This document shows positions 1 through 13,622 of a stretch of DNA of 64,000 nucleotides, in pieces. The notes under the pieces were generated by a model. It searched no databases, had not been told where the DNA came from, and saw only the letters and a program-made list of their open reading frames with translations. Source of the stretch: Callipepla californica brunnescens (Eukaryota; Chordata; Aves; Galliformes; Odontophoridae). A program made the translations under genes and the position numbers. The stretch is taken from contig JALIRH010000001.1 in assembly GCA_023055505.1 (NCBI GenBank), positions 99,790,283-99,854,282 of the forward strand. The letters are read 5' to 3'. Every line of letters begins with the position of its first letter. Position 1 is the stretch's first letter.

Positions 1-2940
1 AGTGCACATACGTAAATCTCATTCCTACTAACATTAATGGGGAGTTACATGCATGCATCAAGAGAAGAATAAATCTGCAACAGAGTGCACAGGAAGTCTT
101 TCAGTGTGAAATGGTTTAAGGAGACAAACGGGAAAACACTGCATGGAAACAGCCTTGTAATCAATTCATTCAGTTTTACATACAACTCTTGATGAACTTA
201 TTCAGACTGAATACTATACGTTTATGTCATACGGATGTAGAATTCTTGGTGAATTATATTAACAAATACATATTAACTATAGCACGTTTCAGTTGAGTGT
301 GCTGTCTCTAGATCTCGCATCAAAGATTGATGGTGATACAATTCAAAAAGCTTTTAAAGAATTCATGTTAAATTAACTACTGTGTATATGGATTTCGTAT
401 GTCCATATCTCAGTAAGAATATTGTGATAAATTTGGTCTTGATGAGTAAAATGTTTGAGTAATCACTGCAGATTGGGAAGGAAAAGTAGTTGAATGCAAA
501 TTTAAATATAACACTTCCTTGCATGCAATCCCATTGGAAATTTCAGTTTCTATACACAAGTAAGGTATATTCCTCTATACATGTATGTGTGTATTTATAC
601 ATGCATATGTAGAGAATATAAAAACATACATTTATGAAAACCATGTCAGAAACAGTCTAAGGTACTATTTTGATACAAAGATAAATAGCAAAATGAGTGT
701 AAAAAACCCTGATAATTTCATGGGTAGGAAGATATCAAAACAATAAAAATATTTGCAGAATAGATTTCAGTTCCTTTCCTTCCCCATTCAGATCTTGTAG
801 AACTTTTTTCATTAAATTCAGTGGGTCACATGGGATTATAAAGCAAAATGTAACTGAAGGAAGTGCAATTGGAAATTTCAGATTTATTTCATTTTAAGAA
901 CAATCTATGTTCTCACATCAAATGTTTCTACTTTAGCTTAATTTGGTTTGCTTTCATAGAAAAGAATGCAATCCTGAAGGAAAAGGATGAGTAGGAATTT
1001 CAGTTTAGAAGTGTTATTCTCATGCATGGACATCTATATCAACCTATAAACTAAACTAGTTAGGACGACAAGAAAACTAAAGAGATATGGTTGCACCAAA
1101 ATGAGTAAACTGCAGTAGCATCTGCTATGGACCCTGAAGACTTGAAGAGAGCAAGTATGAAAAATTCCTGGACCAACTATCCTGGAGCTTAAAATCTCAA
1201 GGCATTGTACTCATGGGAAACTTAAACTAAGCAGCCATCTGGTAGGTGACAAATACATCTAAACATGAATCACCAAATATATTCTTATGTGAGGTATGTA
1301 GAACACATAATTTAGACAGAAGGGTTAACTAGAAAATTGGGACTTAATTCTTTAACGAAATACTGGTGGAAAATATTATGAAAATAGTACTTGTTCACAT
1401 TCTTGAATGTATGTTAAGAGGACTATGAGGTAATTTGTAAAAAGTAACATTATAAATGCATTCAATTTCAATAATAGAGAATTGAAAGATAAGGGAGAAA
1501 TAAGCAGTCAAAATACATGGCCTATTCAAATCTATTTGAATTCTGCTGATGATTTGAGTAAGGTCAGGTTTTATTTATACTAAAATGATGCAAGTGAGAA
1601 GTTGTTGAGCCTTTCTGTGGGTCAGAGGAGAAACTGACCTATAAAAACAGGCTAAGAAGAAATTGCAATGAATTATTTTTCTAATAAAAACGAAAAACAG
1701 AAGAAAATAATAAAAGATCAATGTCGACTTGCAACAAAATTCTTAAAGGCTAGAAGATGGATCCAGACAGAAGTGAACGTAACCAGAAATACGTGTGATA
1801 CTTTTTAGAAATGCTGTCCCTAAGATTTTGCTGTTACGCATCTTTTTTTTTTATTTCAAAAGTAGAACTGTTTGCTGATAATAATGTTTAAATTGAACAG
1901 CATCCTACAGATCAAATCTCTTATTCCTTCTCTTCATTCTTGTGCCTTACTTAAAAATCTGTTGCTAAATTTGTCTTTATTATTTTCCTTTTCTTCTGTT
2001 ATTCTAATGCATAAAAATATATATGTGTAAATAACAATAACAGCTGGCAAGTTGTAACCACATCTGTGTAGCACAACCTACGGTCATGTGGGAAGGAGGG
2101 AGAAATTTCCATCGTTCAGCCTGGCCACGTGAGTATGAACAGTCCACACAGAGATAAATTCAGCTGGCACATTTCATGACACAGTGTGCCAGTTTATGTA
2201 AGTGGACAGATTATGTAGCATCTGATATCTTGATTAAAAGTAAAATAAATAAAAATAAGATTATAGTTACAGTGTTCATTTAATCATTCACAATTTTCAG
2301 TGAAACCCACAGATATACTTATTTTGTCTAATGATTTTAATATTTTTATTGCTCTTAAAGAAGGACATATAAAAATTATGGGTAATAAAATATGCAGGGA
2401 TGCAGGGATTGAAGAATTTGCAAATTACACCTTATGAAGTATTTTTGGTAAATAGATTATTACATGAGTTAATAAATATATATATAATTAAATATGTTGG
2501 TCATTATACAGCTGAAGAATTTAAAGCTTAGGAGATGAAGTGAATTTCCTGAACTATTTAATTCTCTTGCCATTTTTTATGTTCTTAGAACGTGGCTGTT
2601 GCAGGAGGCCCAGAGTGGGCTTTAGCTGAGGCATTCCTATCAGACTGACAGATTAGACAAACACCTAGGTGTCATTTAGCAGAATGCAGAGTCTGTATGT
2701 TCATTTCTGTGGATGCACTTGTAGAATTATCAAAACATGAAGGAGGTCACATATTAAATGTGATTTTTTTTTTATATATATTCATAGACAGGGTTTGTTT
2801 GTTCTTTCAAGCTGTTTCCTTTCTCTTGCCAAATTTAAGGAACAAATCCACAAAATATCTCCATTCAGGTGAATAACCTTATTTTCTTGGGGTTATCCAC
2901 ATGAATAATATTCTTCCTGTGTGAAGATACTTAATCAGAA
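1..2940. other. AT-rich DNA without a recognisable gene
   Basis: No exon-like frame, RNA gene or clear transposon is visible here. The stretch is A/T rich with short T or A runs (for example near 1843 and 2766) and small TATA-type stretches near 2476. It may be intronic or intergenic; the sequence alone does not decide. Confidence 0.6.
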
Positions 2941-3435
2941 AATCACAGAATCACTGAATCATCAAGTTGTAGTGGTTGAAAGGGACCTCTAGAGGTCGAG
3001 TCCAAACCCCTGCCAAAGCAGCTCCCTAGCCCAGGTTGCACAGGTAAGTGTCCAGGTGAGTCTTGACTGTCTCTAGAGAAGGAGACTCCACCACCTGTCT
3101 GTGCAGCCTGTGCCAGTGCTCCATCGCCCTCACTGTGAAGTTCCCACACACATTTGTTCAGAACTCCCTATGCTTCAGTTTGTGGCCATTTTCCCTCATC
3201 CAATCATCACACACACTGCTCAGAAGAGTCCAGCCTCGTCCCTTTGCCTCCCACTTCTTAGATATTTATAGACGTGGATCAGATCCCATCTGAGTCTTTT
3301 CACGGCTGAACAGACCCGGGTCTCTCAGCCTTTCCTCAGCCTTTCCTTTTAAGGGAGGTGTTTCACACCCTTTATCATCTTTGTAGCCCTCCGCTGGACT
3401 CTTTTGAAGAGATCTGTCTTTTTTTGTACTGGGAA
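2941..3435 (-). mobile_element. CR1 non-LTR retrotransposon, 5'-truncated
   Basis: The left edge reads aatcacagaatcactgaatc, the reverse complement of the CR1 3' tail, so the element lies on the minus strand. Going right, the typical CR1 3' region follows in reverse: the block about a short list of nucleotides after the tail (gagactccaccacctgtctg), then the block ending in the stretch that reads ctggactcttttg near 3395. About 495 bp remain, so most of ORF2 is lost by 5' truncation, the usual state of CR1 copies in birds. It is too diverged and too short to code for anything. The small frames on both strands inside it are chance. Confidence 0.92.
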
Positions 3436-6400
3436 GTATCTTCCTGGTACAGAATCATAATCTTCTTATATTATATATAATTTATGTTTCAGATATAATA
3501 CTCCAAGATCACCCAATTCTTGGCATGAAGGTAAACCCTGAAAATCCCAGAGACTATATTTTTAATTGAATAGAAGCCACTTAAAATAGAACTTTTAATT
3601 TAGATTTAATAACTCTATAAAAGATAAATCTAGTTGCCATGTAATAAACAGTAATTAATTAGTTAATATCAATTAAATACTAAAAATATTAATTTACATT
3701 TAACATCTAACTACTGTAATTTGCTATAGCTATCTTATTAAATGCTAATTAAATTCCTAAACATTCTTACAAGTTTAATGCATTAATAATAGGAACGTAA
3801 GTACACATTTACTGTATCTGCAGTTCTCAGTTCATTACATGGCAACTAGATTTATCTCTTTTACACTAATTAAATATACTAAGCAAACCTCAGTAACTTT
3901 TCTTAACACATACCATAACTGTTTTATTAATTTCAAATTAAATGCCCATTTAGGGCTTCTAATCTACAGCTGCCCTAAACAGTTTTCTGCTAACATAGCA
4001 AAGGTTACTGTGACATTAAAACTGAACCGTGACATTTCTACATGTTGACTAAGAAACTAATGTAAGGAGTAAGATTATTCTTTCTCCTTCGCTATTGTTT
4101 AAGCTTAATGATTATTTATTAGTTATTTTTTTATTTCCTGTGATGTCTTTTTCCTGTTTTACTCTGCTTTATATCAGCATAATCTACTTTCTCCTTGTCA
4201 GTTTCCTTGAAGTTTTCCTAGCTGTATTTGCTGATTGTTTACCTATGTTGCTGTTTCATTGGTCTTGAAATAAAAGAAAAATTCTTACTTCATGTAGAAA
4301 GACTGCTGCTGTTTTATGTAAAATGTCCCTAACACTCATGAAATCATCTTAATCTTTAGTGAAAACATGCAATATCAGGGGATTTTTTAAGCAAATGATC
4401 ATTTATCTATTTGTAAACAGAGAAATTCTGTTCAGAATGCCAACCACAGTGTGATGAATATGTCAGAGTAACATTCATAGTATTATTTCTTTGTGAGACT
4501 AAGGGAGACACTAGAATTGCGTGTATCTAATGATTTAGAATCACGTCTCTTCTTGCATATGATGGAGGCTGTCATAAAGATGGGAGGCTGCTGTGCAGTA
4601 AAAAAAAAGCATATTAGCTATTAACCTTCCCCCAGCCGATCAACTTTGTTTTGCAATCTTTCCTCAGAACCATTAGAATACCCTGAAGAAATAACTTTCC
4701 AATTAAAAAGGATCTCAGAGAACAAAGCCATTTTATCTCTGACTCCTGGTGTTCTTTATTCCAATAATTTAAATTGGAATTGATTTTTCAATTTAGCTGT
4801 TGACTTGCTATGGACACACAGCTGAAAAGGCCGAATGGAATTGCATGGCTGAAATATTTGTCTTTGTGATGCACTCCTCATAAATTCAGAGGAGGTGTTT
4901 TTCTTTTTTTTTTTTCTTCTCTTTTTTTTTTTTTAATGCATTTTCTTTCTACTGTTACTGCTTCCGACAACAGCTTTTTAGCTCAGCATGAGCAAACTGA
5001 GAAAACACGTCCAGTGTGACCTCAAGGGCCTCATACTCAGTTCTTCACAAATCTGTTTAATTGTTAACATTTCTGAGAAAAATGAATAGAAACTGCATAG
5101 ACAAAGTAATAGCTGTTTTTCAAAGCCTGAATATGTATCCTATGGTTTCAGAGAGTATTTGTGATTTTATTTCTTTTAAATAGTATGTACACAAACAAAG
5201 AAAAACTGAATAAAGAAGTAAGCAAACAAGCAAACAGACAAATCCTTACAACCAGTTCATTTACTGTGTTCAGTACAAATATGCTTGTACATAAATAGCT
5301 CTGGTATATTCTCTCATTGTTCCAGTGGCAGATTCACTTAACGCAGTAATTGATTTATCTATGAAACAGCTTTGAATTAAACACTCCAGTTATTAAAGAG
5401 CCTTTAAAAAGATCAAGATCCAGTTCTGCCTGTTGTTCAGCTCAATGTTAGTTCACTTTGACACTTCACTTAATGGGAAAGGCTGTTGTATGTGTTTGAC
5501 TGGAGAAAGAATTGATCCTAAAACTTGGAATTTTGGAACAACAACATTTTATTTCCCTGTGATTTGTGTGTAACTTTTCGTGTAAAAGCACAGTTGAACA
5601 TCTGAAGTAGAAAGTAGAGCTAAAAAAGGAAGAAAGAGAACAAACTTCTGGTATTGCTTAACTAGTTATTTTATTCTTTTGTTTTTGGCACTGTACCCAT
5701 AAAGATGACTGGGAAACTTTCTAGCTTTTCCTTCGTTTTCTTGACCTTTTTTTTCTTGACTCCTTTTCTCATGCACTGTGGTTAAAAATCATGGAAAAAT
5801 GGAATTTTCTGTCCCTTGACTTGGTTAGAAGTATTTGATTTCTCCACTGGACAGGGACACAACATGCTTTCTGTTCTGATTTTTCTGTGAATGTAACTAA
5901 GCATGAAATCCACCCCAAATTTGAAGATGCCATATGTAGGAACTGGAATGCTTTTATTTGTCTTTTTCATTCTTAGAATCGGTTATCTAGTGCTTCAGTC
6001 AAAATACGACATGAAACTTAAGAAATACAACAGAATACTGCAAGGTGACTTTAATGAGGAGGGGGATAAAAATCTCAATAAAGTATCTACTTCAGTTTTG
6101 CCAAAAAAGTGTATGCTTTTGTATTGAAATAGGCTTATACATTCATGGAATAAACCAAAAGAGGTTCCAATTGGCCTAACTGATATGGTGTCTTAACTGG
6201 TGTGGGAGGGAGTTGCTCAGCGACTCTTTGTGTAAGGGCTAAGAACAAGCAGAAAAGTTGAAGCCATGAATGCAATTACTGAGTAAGTTTACTTTCTGCT
6301 TTACTCCAGGATTCTGATCCCACTTTATTTCATACTAATTTCTTCATCAGCTGCACTCTGAAGTCAGCATGAAACTCAGTCGATGAGGAAAACTAGAGTG

Positions 6401-7289
6401 TAACAGAAAACAGTTTCTTCTAGGTTTGTACCACAAATACAAATATTACTTCAAGGATATAAATTTCACTTAAGTTCAAGGTTTTTCTTAAAATGATCCT
6501 AAGTTATGGGCCTATATTTTCTCTTAAAAGGTTATTATGTCCTTCTATGTGTGAACACATAAAGCTGGCTCATTTATAGAATTGTTCCAGTGTTGTATAT
6601 GTCACAGCGAATTTTAAATTTGGAAACAAATATGCAGATATTACTGCTAGAGGTAAAGAAGAGATTAGAAATGATTTTTGGTGACAAGAATGTATTTGAA
6701 TGCCTACTCTTTCAGTAAAATGTATGTCTGTGGACACCAACAGCATTTAAGACGAAGTGTCATCTAGCAGAAATAAATGTAGCTTCATTCATGTCTATGG
6801 AGTTCTGCCAATTTATACCATTTTGTTCATTATGATTTCTAGCTAATTTAACCATATTCAAGTAAATATAATCAACCATGGAACTTTGACATAAAATAGC
6901 TACTTCTACCACGATATCTGGTGGTATTTATCTGGCGACTTTTATTAATTGTTGGAAATAAAAGACATCTTACCTGTCTTCTAAGATGAAAGAAAAATTG
7001 CTTAATATTTTAACTGCATATGAGTCAGGTTTTGATAAGTTTGTGAATTAAGTTATATATTACAAACTTTTGTAATAATTATACTCATGATTTCATATAT
7101 GTGTTCTGGTCCCATGCTACATCTTTCCATTTTTATTTTATGATTCACAGTATAATGTGAGTGTTTCCTATTTCCTTAATCCAACTGTATTACAAAGGCA
7201 CATTGGAATGAGATTCAGACATAGACTAGATCTTCACTGTCCTCCTGTGTTTTGATTTCCGTGAAAAGTAACCTTAGACTCATAAATCA
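3436..7289. other. AT-rich DNA without a recognisable gene
   Basis: Contains a very AT-rich block at about 3540-3830 with many TTAATTA-like words, T-rich tracts at about 4900-4935, and no frame longer than about 75 codons. The 74-codon frame at 5903-6127 has a hydrophobic start but resembles no family I know and is expected by chance. The non-repetitive block at 4620-4860 is less AT-rich than its surroundings and could be conserved non-coding DNA, but only a cross-species alignment would show that. Confidence 0.5.
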
Positions 7290-7478
7290 AACAGAAATGA
7301 TTGTTGTTGAACAGCTGAGACTTCCAGATCTTTGGAGTTTGCACTGATCAATTAGGGATTAGATTTAGTAGCTTGGTTGGTAGGGTTGGTGGTGTGAGGA
7401 TGGTTGGACTAGATGATCTTGTAGGTCCTTTCCAACCTAATGTATCTATGAATCTATGAATCTATGAACAGAAATGAT
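7290..7478 (+). mobile_element. Short CR1 3' end flanked by a 12-bp direct repeat
   Basis: The core at about 7350-7466 matches the CR1 3' end, with ggttggactagatgatcttg followed by aggtcctttccaacctaatg and a tail of three near-copies of aatctatg. The same 3' end occurs at 17924-18030, so both belong to one subfamily. The 12-mer aacagaaatgat occurs at 7290-7301 and again at 7467-7478, directly after the tail. That is what a target-site duplication would look like for an insertion of about 165 bp. Residues 7302-7350 are only weakly CR1-like. Confidence 0.8.
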
Positions 7479-10400
7479 GGAAAACCCAACACTCTTTCAA
7501 AAGAACCTTGGCTGTCAAGAATGAAAACCAAGCAACCTAAAATCTCACATGATGCTTTTCATACGTATGTTCATAAACGTATAAAGACACAGAAGTATAT
7601 ATATGTGCTTGTTTTTATATATGTACGTATCTGTGCTTACATATGTATATTTTTATATTTTAGTTAACTTACTTTCCATGTTGTATAATGCAGATCATTT
7701 GTACAAAAAAATAGAAATTGACAAAATGTAAGAAGATATTTTGGAGCAGGGGCAAAAATTTTATGCTGCGGCAAAAATCTTCATGGTGCCCAAAGTAGCT
7801 GAAGAATTGTTGAGCTGCTGAGTAACCATCCTCCTTGTAGTATGTTTGAAACTGATTTCCAACCCCTATTTACAGACAAAGGAAGAGACTATTTAAAGAG
7901 GATTTTTTTTTCTTTTTTTATGAGAAAAAATGGAACTAAGTAATAAGCTACTAATTTCCAAAAAGTTTCAAGTTCCATTCTCCCTCCTGAAATACACATG
8001 CACACTGCCATTGAATGTATGTTTTATTAAAAGTAGTCAATATACTGGCAAAATCAGTATTTTAGTGTACAAGACATGGTATTGGAATTATTCTGGATTC
8101 TATACTAGTTTAAGAACAGATCTGATTTTTAACTTCAAAGTCTTTCATACTTCTCTATTACTTTAGATAATTATATTAAGAAGTGGTAGTGTATGCTAAT
8201 AAGAAATGTGGACTTGATCTTTTCTCAGAAGGCCTCGGTCAATCATTGAATACACTTTCCTTGTTATAGATGACTTATGCAAATATTGCTATTATTACTT
8301 TTTTTTGCAATCTCAAATTTCAGTGGTAAGATACTGAGATCCTGGAAGTAAGTGAAATTTTTTGTCAGGAACACTTTTTGTTTCCTTACTCCCTTTTCTT
8401 TACCTCATTTATCCTTAATAATTAATATTTTCTCTTTCATTTCCTAAAGACAGGTATAGATGTCCGACTTCTTACTGTTAAGAGAATCTGATAATATTTA
8501 ATGCTGAAAGAATAGAAGAATTGTTTTAAATTTTCAATCATGATAGACTTTAAGAGACTTTTCTCTAGTTCAGTGTTGTAATAGAAATAGAAATAACCAA
8601 GAAATGTCAGAAATAGAGTTTAAAAAATTTAAAAAAATGAATTATGCAAGAGGCTGACACATTATTTAATATAAATGAAGTTACAGTGGCCAAGTACCTA
8701 AACTAAGCTTTTGATGTTGGGCACACTTGTCAAAACTATCTTAGCCGAATTATTACTTTTCCAGATATCAGACACCTGGATACATTAATTTGCATGTTAT
8801 ATATTATTATATATTATACTGATGCATCACTTTACATCCAGTTTATATCCTCAGAATTATTCAAAAACCACCTGGATACTCACCAGGGCAACTTGCTTTG
8901 TATAGATCTGCTTGAACGAGGAAGTTAGATAAAACAATCTTTAAAGATCCCTTTCTGCCTCTATAATTTGGTGAGCTCCATCTTTATATATACTCTCAGA
9001 ACACATATAAACTCACTTCTAAGTGCTCCAGAAGATGCTATCCATTGTTTTGTTCAAGTACTTAATAAGAGCTTGTTATACATTATACTTATATTAATTA
9101 CTACTCTATAGGCTAAGGCATGTATTCATACATTTCAAATGCTTTCGTCAATACTCAGGCATGTCTATTCATAGAATGCTTCTAAATCTAAAAGTTAAAA
9201 ATTTAATCTTCTAATATGCCTGTGATAATAAATCACTTGATATTTCAGAAGATTTTTTTTTCTAGAAGATTTATTTTGTAACTATACATGCATTGCAGAT
9301 TTACTTTACACTGCCTAATTTTATCACAGTAAGGTGCTTTAGTAAAATTTTCTCCACAGAATATTTGTAATGGGTCATAAAAGTATGTGTGCAGATGGAG
9401 TGTGAGTGTGTGGATGGAGGAGATTCAAAATTGTATTTTCTAAAATTAAAGAACAATTGCATGAAGAAAATATAGAAAACCTTTTAGTTCAATGTTTTTC
9501 ATTGCTCAAAATATGTTATTAAAACAAAATTAGTTGATCCATAATGTTAGTGCGAGTTGAAAAGAAAAGAGAGAAAGAAAGAAATGAAAGATGAAGGAGA
9601 ATAGCAAAAAAAAAAAAAAAAATTATAAACCTTTCATTGCATAGAAATGTTAGAGATAATCTGGTCCTAAAGGAGATTTAGTCTTAAAAGTTTAGTGTTC
9701 CTGAATATGACTTATAGAGAGCATATTAGTACCTGGTAAGCAACTGTTCATCTTGTCACAATTTCACATATAATGATTTGATAGATGGGAGTAGTTTTAT
9801 GTAGCCTTGATGTGAACTCTTCCAAACCACATGGTCCTACAGTTGATGTGCACCTTTTTTTTGCTAGTAGCATCTGTGGATTTATCTAATCTTTTAATTC
9901 AAATAAAAGCTGTATAATTTTATTCAGTAGGTTAAATGTAGATCAAAGTTTCCATCAGGAGTCACGATGTCAGTTCTTCAGTGATGTAGAGATTACATCT
10001 GCATGAACAGTTAAAAAAATAATGACTACTCTGGCTTTACCGTTAAAAGTGCAACATTTTTTCTGTTGAAGTTCATGTACCCAAATGTCATTTATACCAA
10101 AGAACAGGAATTGTGAGTCCTAACTAGCTAGACTCAACTACTCAAAGCATGTATGTGCCAAATCTAGAACATTTGTGCAGAAACTTTGTTGGGAAAAATG
10201 ATAATTATAAAACTGGCATATAGATAACTAGAGGCGATATGAAGGTTATAAACGTCTCTCTCCTTTTCCTCAAACTGTTTATTCTAGATCACAGGCATTT
10301 CAGAAGACAAACAGCATAGGAAGGTTGAACGAATGAAGGCTTAATGTTAGCTTATATTTCCTGTAAGGAAAGACTAATTAGAACTGGGCTATGTCCAAAA

Positions 10401-10751
10401 GAAAAGTACTGACTAGCCCATTGTCCAGGTTGGTCGATCAGACTGATTGAAGTTAATAATGAACTTTCCCACTGGACTGAGAAAAAGATGCTGCATAATT
10501 GATTTTAAAAAGTTTTAGTTTATGATATTATTGTGAGGAATTTTTTTCTTTGTTTCACACAATGTGTTTGAGTACATGAGTTATCATTAGTATGTGAGCG
10601 TTATTCAGATACACTGTAAAAAGATAAGCTCTTAGAGAAGTGCTAGCAGTTGTAGTCAGCTGATAGCCATACCATCATGCTATTGGAGTTAATAACATTG
10701 TTCAATTGTTAAAAAGAAATACATTAATTTCTCTATTCAAGAAACCGAGTC
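7479..10751. other. AT-rich DNA without a recognisable gene
   Basis: No supported gene. A possible much-decayed CR1 3' fragment lies near 8925-8975 (ctttaaagatccctttctgc), but it is too diverged to call. An A-rich patch lies at 9560-9620. Confidence 0.5.
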
Positions 10752-10921
10752 CTTTTCCCTTCCCTTCCCTTCCCTTCCCTTCCCTTCCCTTCCCTTCCCT
10801 TCCCTTCCCTTCCCTTCCCTTCCCTTCCCTTCCCTTCCCTTCCCTTCCCTTCCCTTCCCTTCCCTTCCCTTCCCTTCCCTTCCCTTCCCTTCCCTTCCCT
10901 TCCCTTCCCTTCTCTTCCCTT
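10752..10921 (+). repeat. (CCCTT)n pentanucleotide microsatellite
   Basis: About 32 nearly perfect tandem units of CCCTT span roughly 168 bp, with one variant unit (ttctc) near the right end. The minus strand is (GGGAA)n, a pure purine strand with a G3 run every five bases, so it could fold as G-quadruplex or triplex DNA. Long frames read through it in several phases only because a 5-bp unit free of stop codons stays open. The proline/phenylalanine/serine and glycine/arginine/glutamate strings they encode are not genes. Confidence 0.98.
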
Positions 10922-13070
10922 TCCATGTGAATCATATAGCTGTATCTCTTGTGCTGTTGAGAAACAAAATAAATCAAAGTACAAACTAGTACAAGTATTT
11001 TTTGCATAGAAGAGAAAAACTATTCTCATATGTAATTTGAGAGGAAAAAAATGATTAGTTTTCTGATGCTGATAGAAAATGTAAGAAATACTGTACTTAC
11101 GTCTGGCACATCTAAACTCATAACATCTATTTGCTTTGCTTTGTCAAAACATATGAAAAATCATTAAAGTGTTTTAATAAATGTCTGGTTTTCTTTCTCA
11201 TTCATCTTATAAATATTAATTAGCCATGGATCAGGCAATTAAAGTTTAATCAATTTGCACTAATTAGCACCACATACTTGCATAAAAAGATAAAACCAGC
11301 TCCTGCATCTGGCTGTTATTTGCAGTTTTTGTCAAGTGCTGATGAGTTTCATCTTGAAGAGAAGATTAAGAAGAAAAGAGGAAAACAAGGAAGTAGTGTT
11401 AATTTTATTAAATCTTCAATCAAAACCTCTGTTCATAAGCTTCATGGGACAATACCAGGTAACATTTCACTTTACATAGAAATAGACATGAGCGGGCAAA
11501 AGGTATTTAACACTTTTCTCTGACCACACCCTTGCTAATCATACTTCGTAGGAAAAAATAGCTCTACTGTGCAAAATAACAAGTTGCATACTATAACAAA
11601 TCATTTCTATTAGCTATAGCCCTGCATGAGAATGCCCCAAAATTAAGAAAGTAAAAGAAATCTTCACCTGAAAAAGGTGGAGCCTTTGACAAGGTCCAAA
11701 AATGTAAATTGAAAATCAACTAGAGTGCTTATAGTTTTGAAGATATCCCAACACTGAAATTATTCTTTCCAGTGGAATGCTAATACTTCACAGATGGCTT
11801 ACCAGTGTTCTGCTGGAGGTTGATCATAGCATGAAAAAATGTAGCTCCAGTAACACTAAAATTAGTTGATAGCTGTATTATTGGAAATGAGTGAGGAATC
11901 TGAGTGAGGAATAATTTGATAGCATTTGTTTTAGTTATTTGTCTGTATTTTGGTTTCAAATGCTTACCACTTCGGTATGATTTAGGACAGATTTTACCTA
12001 TTCAGCAAACTTGGCAAAAGAAACAAACTAGCAAAACTGAAACGTTCACTCACAGAGAAAATCAGTATTTCTTATTGTTTAAGAGGTTAATTTTCAGGCT
12101 TTTCATCTTTATTGTGAAACTGCAGGGTGGATCTCATTTTAGAAAGTCCAAATCTACATTAGAATATTACACAGGTATTTGCCCTGGATAAGAAGGTTAT
12201 AAAGTCCTTTGGTATTTTGGAATTTAAATAACCAGTGAAAGTAGCATTCCATCCAGTCTATCTATGTAATTGATAAAGGTTGTAGAAACTGAAACATAGA
12301 TTTAATCACCAATGGAAATTTGCCTTCAGCTTGACACATAAATCCACACCTTTAAACTGATTAACGCTGCACCAAAGAAACCTCAGCATGAATCATAAAG
12401 AAGATATGCACCATTTACATAGGGATTTTCAAGTAGTTTATGCAAGAAGAGACTTGTGAATGGTTATTGATATTTTTCAAATAAAACATGTATGAACCAT
12501 TAAACTCCTCATTTCCTAGTGTACAAACCACGGCTCTGTTAAACACTCCTTTGCCAGACAGGCTATAAAATGAGCAGAGACACTTGAAAAAGTGTCATTT
12601 TTCAGTGTTTGCTTAAAGGTTTGATAAATTCATCACACAAAACCACACTGGAAACTTGAAACTTCAAATTACTCAGTCTTTATAATGGGATATTACAGAG
12701 TATCTCTTGTTCTGGAATGTAGAAAGGCTGAGTTTGCTCTGGTATTCTCTCTAAAGACAGCTGGGATACATGCTATCTGTGAGAGATAATAATATATTCA
12801 TCCAATAAAGAATATTACAGTATAAATGAATGTAATATAAGCATTTTCATCATTTTAGGAATGAAGTAAAGAATTTTTTGCAGAAAAATCCGGCAGATAA
12901 AGCATTTTGCCAGATAGTCTTCACCTATGTGCCATATGTACCATTTGTAAAACTTCCACTAGAAAACTAGACTCAATGGAGGAGGTTACAGTGAGCTTTA
13001 GAATACTTGGGAAGAAGTAAAAAACTTTCGTATAATTGCATATAATACATTCACTGGTGAACAAAATACA
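10922..13070. other. AT-rich DNA without a recognisable gene
   Basis: No supported gene. The block at about 11205-11275 has several TAATTA/ATTAG words typical of homeodomain sites close together. The 81-codon frame at 11278-11523 and the 95-codon frame at 11904-12191 resemble nothing I know. Confidence 0.5.
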
Positions 13071-13622
13071 AGGGGTACTCCAAAAATTTGTATTTTATTC
13101 TGTTGGCCCACAGTGTCAGAGGCAGATGTTGGTGGCAAGACAGTAGAGGCTGAAATTTCCCAACAACATTCTGTGATGTTTTCTTGCTGTGTGACAGATC
13201 ACAATAAAGGGTCAGTCTGACAAAATGGCGTTATGCATGGAAGTGCACATGAAGCAAAGATATGTCATTGAATTCCCTTTTGCAAAAACTTGTACCGATT
13301 GTCATTCATCAACACTTGCTGGATGTTTAAGGAGACCAAACAGTGGATCTGAGCGCAGTGAGGCAGTGGGTGGTGTGTTTCAGCTGTGGCAACAGCAGCA
13401 TAAAATACAAGCCATGTTCTGGACAGCCACACAGATTTTTATTAAGCATGGCATGTAGGCTCTTGGTCATAGCTGGTGAAAACGAACAGCTAATAGTGGT
13501 GACTATGTTGCAAAGCAGTGTTTTGTAGCTGAGAATTTGCTCTATCAAATAGTATTGTTGTGCCCATTGTATATGTAGAAGTTTCTATGGAACTAAGTAG
13601 GAGTCGTGACTTTCAGAGAGAC
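13071..13622 (+). mobile_element. Galluhop-type mariner transposon, internally deleted
   Basis: The left end has the mariner-like terminus aggggtactccaaaaat. The right end has gtttctatgg-aactaagtaggag followed by actttcagagag, which fits the Galluhop 3' end. Between them is a transposase remnant. In one plus frame at 13343-13430 the helix-turn-helix part reads VRQWVVCFSCGNSS, then KYKPCSGQP, matching the mariner W...F..G.....KPRSGRP signature. At about 13496-13580 the frame encodes the C-terminal end (NSGDYVAKQCFVAENLLYQ). The catalytic DDD domain between these two pieces is absent, so roughly half of the 1.2-1.3 kb full length is missing. The element is dead and could only have moved with transposase from another copy. 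Substitutions in both termini show that it is old. Confidence 0.85.

Noticed and set aside
8925..8975. Possible CR1 3' end
   Set aside because: Only a short, weak resemblance and no tail; not enough to call.
10702..11029. Frames of 74-101 codons with repeated proline/serine or glycine/arginine strings
   Set aside because: They are translations of the (CCCTT)n microsatellite.
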